From an uncultured Bacteroidales bacterium (GTDB taxonomy: Bacteria; Bacteroidota; Bacteroidia; Bacteroidales; UBA932): a DNA stretch of 14,400 nt. How positions within the stretch are numbered: the first letter of the stretch is position 1; each line of letters starts with the position of its first letter. The translations under genes were made by a program, and so were the position numbers. Under the pieces are notes generated by a model. The model was given only the letters and a program-made list of their open reading frames with translations, was not told the DNA's origin and did not search any database. Location of the stretch: assembly GCA_946405485.1 (NCBI GenBank), contig CAMJHJ010000034.1, positions 1-14,400 on the forward strand, written 5' to 3'. Shown here one piece after another: positions 1 to 7,646 of this stretch.

Positions 1-1
1 T

Positions 2-715
2 ATTGTCTCGAGTGCGGAGGTGATTCGTGCGTTAAGTGATGTTGACAACAATGATGTGGTTAGGACTCAGGAATCTCCTTTTATTTTGTATGTTGAAGGT
101 GAAGATGATGATCGTATCCTTTCCGAATGGGCCAGGACTCTTGGTAAGGAGAGTGTTTATCATAAATTTTATCCTTATACCCTGAAGGGGACGAACAAGA
201 AGGCGATGACTGATCGTGCGGAGAACCATTTTAGAGCTCTTAAGCAGATAGTCCCCGAGTTGAAACGTGTGATGATTTTGGATTATGATGAGGATTCGAC
301 ATATCATCCAGATATAAGTAATCCCGCATTCCATGAGTGGAAGCGCAAGAATATTGATAATTATTTGTTGGTTCCAGGTGCGTGGAAACGTGCTGTTGCT
401 GAAGAGATTGCGGAATCTGAGGATTCTATTTTCCTCACTCCATTTTTCGAATTAATTGATTCGTTTTTTGTTGGACAGAGTCTCGTCCTTCCTCCCGGGG
501 CAGGATGGAATAATGTTCAAGCTAAAGCATTCGAAGCGATTGATGGAAAGAAATTGTTATTTGAGGACCGCGATTCTTTATTTAAAAGAATAGAATCGTT
601 CGATGATCGGCATTTGAAAATTAATAGACAAAAAGTCGCGCGAAATATGCGTGCAGAAGAGATCCATCAAGATATCGTTGCCTTTTTTAATGCTCTTGAG
701 GAGACTTTATTATAA
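2..715 (+). CDS. C-terminal part of a probable OLD-type/AAA ATPase: TOPRIM-like domain protein (5' end outside window)
   Basis: The reading frame is open to the left edge (first full codon at 2), so the GTG at 20 is not a convincing start and the gene is probably cut by the window. The visible 237 residues begin with IVSSAEVIRALSDVD, which resembles the end of an ABC/AAA ATPase domain just after the H-loop region. A TOPRIM-like block follows: VEGEDDDRIL (the acidic VEG motif) and, about 60 residues later, VMILDYDED (the DxD motif). OLD-family nucleases and DUF4435-type proteins share this order, and many act in anti-phage defence or DNA processing; the role here is inferred. Base composition is AT-rich (22 of 60 G+C at 61-120 by hand count), unlike the genes downstream. 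It ends TAA and is followed by the 173-bp leader of the polysaccharide genes, so it is probably not part of that operon. It could instead be a stand-alone DUF4435-like protein. Confidence 0.6.
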   Translation: MVSSAEVIRALSDVDNNDVVRTQESPFILYVEGEDDDRILSEWARTLGKESVYHKFYPYTLKGTNKKAMTDRAENHFRALKQIVPELKRVMILDYDEDSTYHPDISNPAFHEWKRKNIDNYLLVPGAWKRAVAEEIAESEDSIFLTPFFELIDSFFVGQSLVLPPGAGWNNVQAKAFEAIDGKKLLFEDRDSLFKRIESFDDRHLKINRQKVARNMRAEEIHQDIVAFFNALEETLL

Positions 716-736
716 TTAGCGGCCAAATAAAAGATA

Positions 737-877
737 ATGTCATTTATCCCCCGCAGGCTGAGACTTTTGCGTGCATATCGCTTCCAGCGGAAAGTCTCGA
801 GGATCCCCGGCAAAATTAGCCGAAAACTTACCAGGAAACTCGCCAGAAGATGTTGGTTCCTCTGGCGGATGAAGTGA
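737..877 (+). CDS. Possible small, highly basic peptide (46 aa) in the leader of the polysaccharide operon
   Basis: An ATG at 737, preceded by the A-rich stretch AAATAAAAGATA, opens a 46-codon frame ending TGA at 875-877, 11 bp before the pyruvyl transferase start. The peptide has about 12 Arg and 5 Lys and no Asp or Glu. It starts MSFIPRRLRLLRAYRF and ends with a Trp-rich tail (CWFLWRMK). Such a charge pattern could fit an RNA- or membrane-binding peptide, a leader peptide, or the degraded end of a lost gene. A frame this short is common by chance, and both inverted repeats in the leader overlap it. I recognise no family. It is reported as possible only. Confidence 0.25.
   Translation: MSFIPRRLRLLRAYRFQRKVSRIPGKISRKLTRKLARRCWFLWRMK
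760..798 (+). promoter_or_regulatory. Inverted repeat with nested hairpin in the operon leader
   Basis: GAGACTTT (760-767) and AAAGTCTC (791-798) are perfect 8-bp complements. Inside the 23-nt loop, CGCT (779-782) and AGCG (786-789) can form a second small stem. No T-run follows, so this does not look like an ordinary intrinsic terminator. Its place between the upstream gene and the first polysaccharide gene would suit a 5' leader element controlling transcription elongation, as is known for Bacteroides capsule operons with UpxY/NusG-type antiterminators. That role is only inferred here. Confidence 0.3.
841..867 (+). promoter_or_regulatory. Second inverted repeat in the operon leader
   Basis: CGCCAGA (841-847) and TCTGGCG (861-867) are perfect 7-bp complements around a 13-nt loop, and G849-C859 and A850-T858 could extend the stem past one mismatch. 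It ends 21 bp before the chosen start at 889. It also covers the alternative ATG at 850, which is one reason not to use that start. It may fold in the 5' UTR and affect translation or elongation; a chance repeat is also possible. Confidence 0.25.
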
Positions 878-888
878 GTTCGAATGAA

Positions 889-2010
889 ATGAAAGTTGGA
901 ATTTTAACATATCATAGGGCTGAGAACTACGGCGCATTACTTCAAGCGTATGCGCTGCGTGAGTATTTGAAGAGACAGGGATATGATGTGGACTTTGTAG
1001 ATTATTGGCCCGATTATCATAAGGACTATTTCAGGATTTTCCCGCGCAAGAAATTCGCCACCGGAGGACTTGTCGCCAAGGCCCTGAGTGTCTACTGGGC
1101 AACCGTTTGGGCGCTTCCCCGCTATCGCCGCAAGCGAGTGATGCAGGACTTCATGAAGCGCTTCCTGGGGGTGTCCGGGCCTGCGAAATATGCAAGCGAC
1201 AAGGATGTCTGCCGGGAGTTCGATACGGTCGTCTTTGGCAGCGACCAGATTTGGCGCCAGCAGAACCTCCCGACCCATAAGGGACTGGACCTGTGGTATT
1301 TCGGTTCACCCAACATCGAAGCCCGGAAGGTCGCCTATGCTGGAAGTACCGGCCCCATTGACCTGTCCGATAAGGAGCGGGAACTTTTCAAACAATACCT
1401 TTCGGCGTTCGACAGACTGTCCGTCCGCGAATCCTCCTTGAAGGATCTGCTGGATTCGATGGGGCTGACGTCCACGCTTGTCGTCGATCCTGTTTTCCTG
1501 TTGGGTAAACAACCGTGGCTGGAGCTGGCTGCAATGTCAAGCAAGCATGCCACCTACAAACAGAAGAAATACATCCTGTTCTATAATCTCCTGAACTCGA
1601 AAGAAGCGGCAAGGTTCGCGGAGAAGCTGAGCCGGGAGAAGAAACTCCCTATGATCGAAATCACGAAGAGATTCGGCTTCCGATATGTGGGGAAGCGGTT
1701 TTCGCATTATGCGTCTGTCCCTGACTTCCTCTCGCTGATTGAAAATGCCGAATTCGTGGTCAGCAATTCTTTCCACGGCGTCGCCCTGTCCGTCATCTTG
1801 GGCAAGCAGTTCTACGCAATCGGCATGGGAAAACGCTCAGGCCGCGTCGAGTCGCTGCTGGCGGCCTTGGGAATCGAGGAGAGGTATCTCGCCAACGGAG
1901 AAATGCCGGCGGGAGAGATAGATTACAATCAGGTTGAAGAGCGGTTGGCCTGCTATGCGGAACAATCCAGAGACTTCCTCGAGGAAGCCCTTGAAACGCC
2001 GGAGGCCTAA
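889..2010 (+). CDS. Polysaccharide pyruvyl transferase family protein
   Basis: This 373-aa cytoplasmic protein matches the polysaccharide pyruvyl transferase family (PF04230 type), whose studied members move pyruvate from phosphoenolpyruvate onto a sugar as a ketal and so add negative charge to surface glycans. Visible marks are the N-terminal MKVGILTYHR plus ENYGALLQ (residues 12-19), VVFGSDQIW (114-122), VVDPVFLL (198-205) and SNSFHGVALS (292-301) with the conserved His296. The ATG at 889 was chosen because family members begin at this point. The in-frame ATG at 850 would add 13 unlike residues and lies in a hairpin. It is the first clear gene of the locus and is 14 bp from the flippase gene. 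Not every family member transfers pyruvate, so the exact reaction is unproven. Confidence 0.88.
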   Translation: MKVGILTYHRAENYGALLQAYALREYLKRQGYDVDFVDYWPDYHKDYFRIFPRKKFATGGLVAKALSVYWATVWALPRYRRKRVMQDFMKRFLGVSGPAKYASDKDVCREFDTVVFGSDQIWRQQNLPTHKGLDLWYFGSPNIEARKVAYAGSTGPIDLSDKERELFKQYLSAFDRLSVRESSLKDLLDSMGLTSTLVVDPVFLLGKQPWLELAAMSSKHATYKQKKYILFYNLLNSKEAARFAEKLSREKKLPMIEITKRFGFRYVGKRFSHYASVPDFLSLIENAEFVVSNSFHGVALSVILGKQFYAIGMGKRSGRVESLLAALGIEERYLANGEMPAGEIDYNQVEERLACYAEQSRDFLEEALETPEA

Positions 2011-2024
2011 CGCATTTTTTTTGA

Positions 2025-3575
2025 ATGACTACTGTTAACGCGAACAATAAGCGGATAGCCAAGAATACCTTGATGCTATATATCCGGATGATTGTCGTGA
2101 TGCTGGTTACGCTGTACACATCACGCGTCGTCCTGCACGCTTTGGGGGCGGAAGATTTTGGCATCAACAACGTCGTGGGTGGTATCGTGACCATGCTCTC
2201 TTTCCTGAGCAACACGATGCTGCACTCTGCGCAACGCTTCTTCTCCATAGAGCTGGGGCGGGAGAATTACGATCAGCTCAAGAAAGTCTTCAAGGTCAGC
2301 ATCACGATTTATCTGCTGATCGGAGTCGCATCGCTGATCCTGGGTGAGACGGTGGGAATGTGGTTCATGCACAGTTACATGACGATCCCGCCGGAGAGGA
2401 TGCTGGCGGCAGAATGGGTCCTGCACTTCGCGGTTTTCTCCTTCTGCATCTCGATCCTGGTCCTCCCTTACAAGGCGGCCATCATGGCGCGGGAGAATAT
2501 GTCCATCATGGCTTATCTGAGCATCGTGGAGGCCATCGCGAAACTTGCTATCGTTTACCTCCTCGTCGTCAGTCCGATTGACAAACTGATCTCCTATGCA
2601 GCCCTGTCATTTGCCGTGCATGTCATCATCACGGGAGCCTATATGCTGTTCGCGCGGATCAAATACGAAGAGTGCAGATTCGGTATCGTCTCGGAGCGCA
2701 AACTGTTCAATGAGGTGATGAGCTTCACGGGGTGGTCCTTCATGGGCCATTTCGCGACGGTGATCCGGAGCCAGGGCGTGAATATCCTTCTGAACGTCTA
2801 TTGCGGACCGATCGTCAATGCCGCCCGTGCATTGGCATTCCAGGTCAATACGGCAGTCACCAATCTGTACTACAACTTCTTCATGGCTGTGAAGCCGCAG
2901 ATCATCAAATACTACTCCCTTGAAAACAGGGAGGAGATGTTCAAACTGATCATCCGCGGAAGCAAGATCTGCTATTTCCTGGTCTTCGTCATTTCATTGC
3001 CGTTGCTCCTGGAGACTGATTTTGTATTGGGCTTGTGGCTGAAGGAAGTGCCGGATTATACGGCAATCTTTGTCCAGTTGGTGTTGGTGAATACTTTGAT
3101 TGAAGCTGTGTTGGCAGCTTTGACAACCGCAATCGACGCGACCGGAGACATTAAGCGTTATCAGTCCGTTCTGACTGCAATCCTGCTGGCGAGTTTCTTC
3201 ATCTCTTGGATCGTCCTCTGTCGGGGAGGAGCACCGTTCTTGCCGATGATCGTGATCATCCTCTTGACCCTTGTCCGGCTTGTTGTCCAGATGTATTTCG
3301 TCCAGAAGCAGTTGTCGCTCAAGATGAGCTATTTCACAAAGGCTGTGCTTGTGCCGATGGTTCTGGCGAGCCTTTGCGCCTCCGTTCTTCCTTGTTTAGT
3401 ATGCCGGGTGATGGACGGCGGGTGGCTGCGGCTGGTCGTGGTCTTGCTGGCATCCTGCATCGGCGCCATGGCCTTCTTCTGGTTTATCGGAGTCCAAAAA
3501 GAAGAGCGCGACGCTTTGCTCAACCTTTTCAGGAAGAAGTTTATGAAGAAGGATGTCTGCCTGCCTCAGGAATAA
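2025..3575 (+). CDS. wzx: Wzx-like polysaccharide flippase (MATE/MOP superfamily)
   Basis: A 516-aa integral inner-membrane protein with about 12-14 hydrophobic segments spread over its whole length, the usual size and shape for Wzx-type lipid-linked oligosaccharide flippases of the MOP superfamily. The N-terminal region has the typical look of this group in Bacteroidota: RIAKNTLMLYIRM (10-22), TSRVVLHALGAEDFGI (32-47) and a polar stretch HSAQRFFSIELGR (67-79). Its expected job is to move undecaprenyl-pyrophosphate-linked repeat units to the periplasmic face for the polymerase encoded next. The start at 2025 lies 14 bp after the previous stop, and a run of eight T sits in that gap. The next start is only 4 bp after this stop, so the two are surely cotranscribed. 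The wzx symbol is assigned by role and context and is not an orthology claim. Confidence 0.85.
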   Translation: MTTVNANNKRIAKNTLMLYIRMIVVMLVTLYTSRVVLHALGAEDFGINNVVGGIVTMLSFLSNTMLHSAQRFFSIELGRENYDQLKKVFKVSITIYLLIGVASLILGETVGMWFMHSYMTIPPERMLAAEWVLHFAVFSFCISILVLPYKAAIMARENMSIMAYLSIVEAIAKLAIVYLLVVSPIDKLISYAALSFAVHVIITGAYMLFARIKYEECRFGIVSERKLFNEVMSFTGWSFMGHFATVIRSQGVNILLNVYCGPIVNAARALAFQVNTAVTNLYYNFFMAVKPQIIKYYSLENREEMFKLIIRGSKICYFLVFVISLPLLLETDFVLGLWLKEVPDYTAIFVQLVLVNTLIEAVLAALTTAIDATGDIKRYQSVLTAILLASFFISWIVLCRGGAPFLPMIVIILLTLVRLVVQMYFVQKQLSLKMSYFTKAVLVPMVLASLCASVLPCLVCRVMDGGWLRLVVVLLASCIGAMAFFWFIGVQKEERDALLNLFRKKFMKKDVCLPQE

Positions 3576-3579
3576 TAAA

Positions 3580-4791
3580 ATGACTGGCGCTTCGATAAAA
3601 ACCAACATATATGACAAGCTGCTGATCATCTTGATTGTCAGCCTTGTCTCCGGATATGCGGGAGGGATGCTCTTCTCGCCTGTCCATATCGTTGAAATAG
3701 CGGTTCTGCCATATTTTTTTTCCTGTAAGATGCTGTTCCGGAAGCGCATCTTCTTCCAGATGTTTTTATTCTCTTTTATCTGGCTGTCGTTTAGCGTCAT
3801 TTCATTATTGTGGGCATCAGAACCATATAGAAGTATTGTTACCTTGGTGATGTTTTTCTTCCGGTTCTTGATGTGTTTTGAATTGCTTGCTTTCTCCATG
3901 AGAGCCCGAAAACCGCTGGAATCTATCTCGAAAGGCTGGCTGGTGGCCGTTCTTATAACATTGGTTATCGGTCTGTTTGAGATCTTTACGGATCATCATT
4001 TTGCTTATGCACGTGAAGCGGAATTAACTGCCTTGAGCGAGATCGTCCAGAGAGCACGTGCCTCCGTCCTGTTTTATAATCCGAATACTTACAGCCTGTT
4101 CCTTGTGATGGCTTTCCCGTTCCTGGTCTATCGACTTTTTTCGGATAATCGGAAATGGGTGACGATCGTGACGATGTTGGTACTGCTGTTTGTCGTTATC
4201 CGGAATGCTTCGCGAGGAGCCATACTCAGTCTTGGTGTTATGACGATCGTGACCCTGTTCTACTTCCTGAAGCGAAGAAAATACCGTAGATATGCCATTC
4301 TGTCTATTGTCTTGCTTGTGATACTGCTGGTCCTTTTCGGACAGAGTCTGTTCTCTGCATTTCTCCTTAGAATGGAGACCCAGGGCATGCAGGACGGAGC
4401 GAGATTTGATATATGGGCAGGCGCCTGGGATGTGTTCGTTAAATCGCATGGATTGGGCGTTGGCGTGGGAAGTATGACTGCCGTGTTGGGGGAGTTGAAC
4501 CGTTTCGGTATCGGATATGCCCACTGCATGTTGCTGGAAGCTTTGGTTGAGGGCGGTGTTGTCCTTGCTTCCCTGATTGTTATCTTTTTGTTCCGGCTCT
4601 TTAAATCCGCTCTGTCCGAAACGCAAAGGGAAGTGAAACTTGTCCTGCTTTTGTCAATGATTACGTACCCTATCTATTTTATTATCAACAGCGAATACCT
4701 GCGCCCGGCCTTTATCTGGTGCTTCTTTATGTGTCTCTATCTGTTCGCGAAACATCAGGTACTGACCGCGACCCAGCAGCAGAGAGTTTGA
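3580..4791 (+). CDS. wzy: Wzy-like polysaccharide polymerase / O-antigen ligase family membrane protein
   Basis: A 403-aa protein with roughly ten to twelve hydrophobic segments. A large polar loop between late helices carries the hallmarks of the Wzy_C/O-antigen ligase family: NASRGA (209-214), RFDIWAGAWDVF (275-286), GLGVGVG (291-297) and AHCMLLEALVEGG (314-326). Wzy polymerases join flipped repeat units en bloc in the periplasm, while WaaL-type ligases with the same fold attach chains to lipid A core. The position straight after a Wzx-like gene favours polymerase. The ATG at 3580 is preferred over upstream in-frame starts because those overlap the flippase gene; it leaves a 4-bp gap. Codon use is clearly less GC-rich than in the genes after 5978 (28 of 60 G+C at 4081-4140 by hand count). 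Confidence 0.8.
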   Translation: MTGASIKTNIYDKLLIILIVSLVSGYAGGMLFSPVHIVEIAVLPYFFSCKMLFRKRIFFQMFLFSFIWLSFSVISLLWASEPYRSIVTLVMFFFRFLMCFELLAFSMRARKPLESISKGWLVAVLITLVIGLFEIFTDHHFAYAREAELTALSEIVQRARASVLFYNPNTYSLFLVMAFPFLVYRLFSDNRKWVTIVTMLVLLFVVIRNASRGAILSLGVMTIVTLFYFLKRRKYRRYAILSIVLLVILLVLFGQSLFSAFLLRMETQGMQDGARFDIWAGAWDVFVKSHGLGVGVGSMTAVLGELNRFGIGYAHCMLLEALVEGGVVLASLIVIFLFRLFKSALSETQREVKLVLLLSMITYPIYFIINSEYLRPAFIWCFFMCLYLFAKHQVLTATQQQRV

Positions 4792-4823
4792 GGGATGATT
4801 AAACTAAGTAAATAGTATTCGAA

Positions 4824-5972
4824 ATGAAAATACTGGTTGTCGCGAACGGTTATCCTACTCCGAGGGATCCTCAATGGGGTTGCTTTGAGCGGGATCAAGC
4901 TATTGCGTTGAAGGAGTTCGGCCACGATGTCGCTATCCTTGCGGTTGATACGCGATTCCGGAGATATAAAAGAAAACATGGTGTCTCGATTATTCGTGAA
5001 GATGGCCTTGTTGTATATTGGGGCTATTGGTTGCCTACTAAAATCATAAGAATTAGGCACTTAAAAGACTGGATTACCTGTCGCCTTTTTGATAAAACTT
5101 ATTCAAAACTTCTAAGGGAATGGGGGAAACCGGACGTGCTTTTTGCTCATTACCAGCGGAACATCTACTTCTCTCTGTATTTAAAAGAGAAGTATAATCT
5201 TCCTCTTGTCGGAATGGAGCATTGGAGCGCGCTTATGCTTGACCAGCTCCCGAAATTCGTCGCCCAAAGAGGAAGAGACGCGTATCCTGCTGCGGATAAA
5301 CTCCTTTCTGTTTCCAGAGCCTTGTCTGAAAACATCCGGCAAAAGTTTAATGTGTCTTCAGAGGTCGTTAACGATATGTTGGGCCCAGAGTTCCTGGATT
5401 ACTCCGTCAGTTCACGAAATAAAACCGGAGAGTTCCGTTTTATAGCAGTCGGAAGTTTATTCCCGGTCAAGGGGTATGATTTACTGATTAGTGCTTTTGC
5501 TGCGTCAGGGATGAATTCACGCGGATGTAGCTTGACTATTATTGGAGATGGTCCAGAGCGCGCTGCTTTGGCGCGGATTATCGCCGAGCACAATTTGTCT
5601 GAGTCCGTGCACCTGCCCGGGCGGAAGTCAAAAGAAGAGATAGTCCAGGCACTAAGGAAAAGCGAAGCCTTTGTCGTGTCTTCTCGTTCTGAAACCTTCG
5701 GTGTCGCTTGTATTGAAGCCTTGTCTCAAGGTCTTCCTTGTATTGCTACAAGATGTGGCGGACCGGAAGAAATCATTACCGAAAAGGATGGTATTATGAT
5801 AGATCCCGAAAGCGTTTCGGCGCTCGCCGAAGCGATGACTCAGCTGTTCGAGAATTATGAGCGATACGATCAGAAAGAGATTGCGGATCGATGCATGAGC
5901 CGTTTCTCACCCTCTGCGATAGCTACCCGCTTGACGACTATTTTTGAGGAGACAATTCATAATTACAAATAA
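4824..5972 (+). CDS. GT4 family glycosyltransferase (GT-B fold)
   Basis: A 382-aa cytosolic or membrane-associated retaining glycosyltransferase. The N-terminal half begins MKILVVANGYPTPRDPQWGCF, typical of GT-B acceptor domains, and includes HWSAL (133-137). The C-terminal nucleotide-sugar domain starts near 205 with FIAVGSLFPVKGYDLL (K216), then IIGDGPE (239-245) and the family's EX7E motif, E290 TFGVACI E298, followed by CGGPEEI. It should add one sugar to the growing lipid-linked repeat unit; donor and acceptor cannot be read from sequence. It follows the polymerase after a 32-bp AT-rich gap and is 5 bp from the acyltransferase gene. It is the only clear glycosyltransferase in the window, so others needed for the repeat unit must lie elsewhere. 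Confidence 0.9.
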   Translation: MKILVVANGYPTPRDPQWGCFERDQAIALKEFGHDVAILAVDTRFRRYKRKHGVSIIREDGLVVYWGYWLPTKIIRIRHLKDWITCRLFDKTYSKLLREWGKPDVLFAHYQRNIYFSLYLKEKYNLPLVGMEHWSALMLDQLPKFVAQRGRDAYPAADKLLSVSRALSENIRQKFNVSSEVVNDMLGPEFLDYSVSSRNKTGEFRFIAVGSLFPVKGYDLLISAFAASGMNSRGCSLTIIGDGPERAALARIIAEHNLSESVHLPGRKSKEEIVQALRKSEAFVVSSRSETFGVACIEALSQGLPCIATRCGGPEEIITEKDGIMIDPESVSALAEAMTQLFENYERYDQKEIADRCMSRFSPSAIATRLTTIFEETIHNYK

Positions 5973-5977
5973 GCAGG

Positions 5978-6622
5978 ATGAAGAAGATAGCTATATATGG
6001 CGCCGGCGGTTTCGGCCGGGAAGTTTTTTGCCTGATCCAGAAGATCAACGCCGTCTCCCCGCAGTGGGAAGTGATCGGGTTTTTCGACGACGGGAAGCCG
6101 AAAGGCGAGCCGGTCGGCCGTTACGGCAAGGTCTTGGGCGGCATGACGGAGGTCAACAGCTGGCCCGAGCCGCTGGCCGTCGTGATCGCCGTGGGCAGCA
6201 CCGCGAATATGAGAAAGATTGTCGGGGGCATCCAATCTCCGAACATTTCTTTCCCCAACATCATCCACCCGGACGTGGTGTATGCGGACGAGGAGTCCGT
6301 GACGATGGGGAAGGGGAACATCGTCCAGCGCGGTTCCGCTTTCTCCTGCGACGTGAAGATGGGCGACTTCAACGTGTTCAATGGCGGAACGGTCCTGGGG
6401 CATGATGTGGTCCTGGGCTCCTTCAATGTCCTGATGCCGGCTGTTCGGATTTCCGGCAGCACTACGGTGGGTGATGCCAATTTCTTCGGCATCAGCTCCA
6501 TCGTACTCCAGGGATTGAAAATCGGGAACGACGTCACTTTAAGCGCCGGGAGCGTCCTGATGAGGAAGGCCAAAGACGGCAAGCTCTATATCGGCAACCC
6601 GGCGAAAATTATGGAGTTTTAG
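5978..6622 (+). CDS. PglD/NeuD-like sugar O/N-acyltransferase (left-handed beta-helix)
   Basis: This 214-aa protein has the two-part layout of PglD/NeuD enzymes. An N-terminal Rossmann-like nucleotide-sugar-binding part (IAIYGAGGFGREVF, 4-17; FFDDG, 35-39; VVIAVGS, 68-74) is followed from about residue 97 by hexapeptide repeats of a left-handed beta-helix (VTMGKGNIVQ, LGHDVVLGSF, TTVGDANFFG, LKIGNDVTLS, YIGNPAK). His142 in LGHDV matches the conserved catalytic His position of the family. Known relatives move an acetyl group from acetyl-CoA to a 4-amino sugar or a sialic-acid-type sugar. The ACP-based acyl module downstream makes a longer hydroxyacyl donor plausible here, but this is inferred. 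It is 5 bp from the glycosyltransferase gene and 6 bp from the nitroreductase gene. GC use rises sharply from this gene onward. Confidence 0.87.
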   Translation: MKKIAIYGAGGFGREVFCLIQKINAVSPQWEVIGFFDDGKPKGEPVGRYGKVLGGMTEVNSWPEPLAVVIAVGSTANMRKIVGGIQSPNISFPNIIHPDVVYADEESVTMGKGNIVQRGSAFSCDVKMGDFNVFNGGTVLGHDVVLGSFNVLMPAVRISGSTTVGDANFFGISSIVLQGLKIGNDVTLSAGSVLMRKAKDGKLYIGNPAKIMEF

Positions 6623-6628
6623 TCTGCC

Positions 6629-7618
6629 ATGAAAAAACTGATCAAGAAAATAGTCCCGGCGAAAGTTATCGACTGGCTGAGGCAGTTGAAATACTTACCC
6701 GAGATATGCAGGGAGGCGAAGTATATCAAGAAGAAAGTGCTCCGTTTCTCAATGACGTTCAACAAGGAACGCGATTCGTACCTGGCCGGGTTGATGATCC
6801 GGAGCCATGTGCTGGAGAAGGGCATTACCATGCCGGAGCGACGGATGGGATTCGGATATGCCCGGGTCAGGGATATTATAAAAAGGGCCCGGAAGAGTGT
6901 GAAACTGTATGGGGCAGACAGTGTTTTTGTCCAGGCAGCCATCGCTGATCTGAAGCAGTATCAGGACATCCACAAAGAGGCTGATTTCCAACTCCCGGAA
7001 GACATCGTCAGTGGGATTGATTCGTTGCTTCCCTTCCTTGCGGTGGAGGACACGAACTGCTTTATGACCATGCGGGAGGAGTTCTTCAAGCCCCGCGCGG
7101 ATTTTGCAGATTTCGCAAGAAGCCGCCACAGCGTGCGCTGGTTTGATGATTCGCCGGTGGATGAGGAGAAACTGATGGAAGCCATCCGTCTGGCCCAGAC
7201 GGCACCGTCCGCCTGCAACCGTCAGGCGACCCGGGTGAAGATCATCTCTTCAGAGAAAGGGAAGAAACTGTGTCGGTCGCTCCAACATGGCAACCGGGGT
7301 TTCGGAGATAAAGCCGGCAAGTGGCTGCTTGTCACTACGGAGCTTGGCGATTGGGCGCACAATAACGTGGAGATGGCCTATATCGATGCCGGCATCTTCA
7401 CGATGAACCTCCTCTATGCGTTGCATTACTACGGCTTCGTCGCCTGTACGCTTAACGCCCATCTGGAGGTCTCCAAGCGAAAGGAGCTTTATGATGGCCT
7501 TGGGATTCCCGAGTCGGAGCTGCCGGCTGCGTTCATCGTGATCGGCAATCCTGCGAAGTCTTTTATGGTCCCGAAAAGCCGAAGGCTGAACGTTGATGAT
7601 ATTATTCAGGTAATATAG
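6629..7618 (+). CDS. Nitroreductase family protein with N-terminal helical extension
   Basis: A 329-aa protein whose C-terminal half, from about 160, is a nitroreductase-fold FMN domain: SRHSVRWFDDSPVDEEKL (165-182), APSACNRQ (192-199), then IDAGIFTMNLLYALHYYG (252-269) and FIVIGNP (302-308). These are FMN- and dimer-interface-type elements of NAD(P)H-dependent flavin oxidoreductases. The first 155 residues are basic and helical (KKLIKKIVP; SYLAGLMIRSHVLEKGI) and are not part of the usual ~200-aa nitroreductase. Similar extended proteins occur in polysaccharide loci, often with pyruvyl transferases; this is from memory. A redox step on a sugar or acyl precursor is a guess. It lies 6 bp after the acyltransferase gene and 28 bp before the first ACP. 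Confidence 0.8.
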   Translation: MKKLIKKIVPAKVIDWLRQLKYLPEICREAKYIKKKVLRFSMTFNKERDSYLAGLMIRSHVLEKGITMPERRMGFGYARVRDIIKRARKSVKLYGADSVFVQAAIADLKQYQDIHKEADFQLPEDIVSGIDSLLPFLAVEDTNCFMTMREEFFKPRADFADFARSRHSVRWFDDSPVDEEKLMEAIRLAQTAPSACNRQATRVKIISSEKGKKLCRSLQHGNRGFGDKAGKWLLVTTELGDWAHNNVEMAYIDAGIFTMNLLYALHYYGFVACTLNAHLEVSKRKELYDGLGIPESELPAAFIVIGNPAKSFMVPKSRRLNVDDIIQVI

Positions 7619-7646
7619 AAATATAAATAGTTAATAGTTGATTGAT

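Noticed and set aside
850..888. Earlier ATG at 850 for the pyruvyl transferase
   Set aside because: It adds 13 residues that do not fit the family's N-terminus and sits in an inverted repeat. The start at 889 gives the usual MKVGILT beginning.
2011..2024. T8 run between the pyruvyl transferase and flippase genes as a terminator
   Set aside because: No stable GC-rich stem precedes it, and the 14-bp spacing inside a colinear set argues for cotranscription.
4787..4821. TTTG (4787) and TAGTATTCG (4813) as a Bacteroides-type promoter (TTTG / TAnnTTTG)
   Set aside because: The -7 element has mismatches, the spacing is slightly long, and the gene starts 2 bp after it, leaving no room for a normal 5' end.
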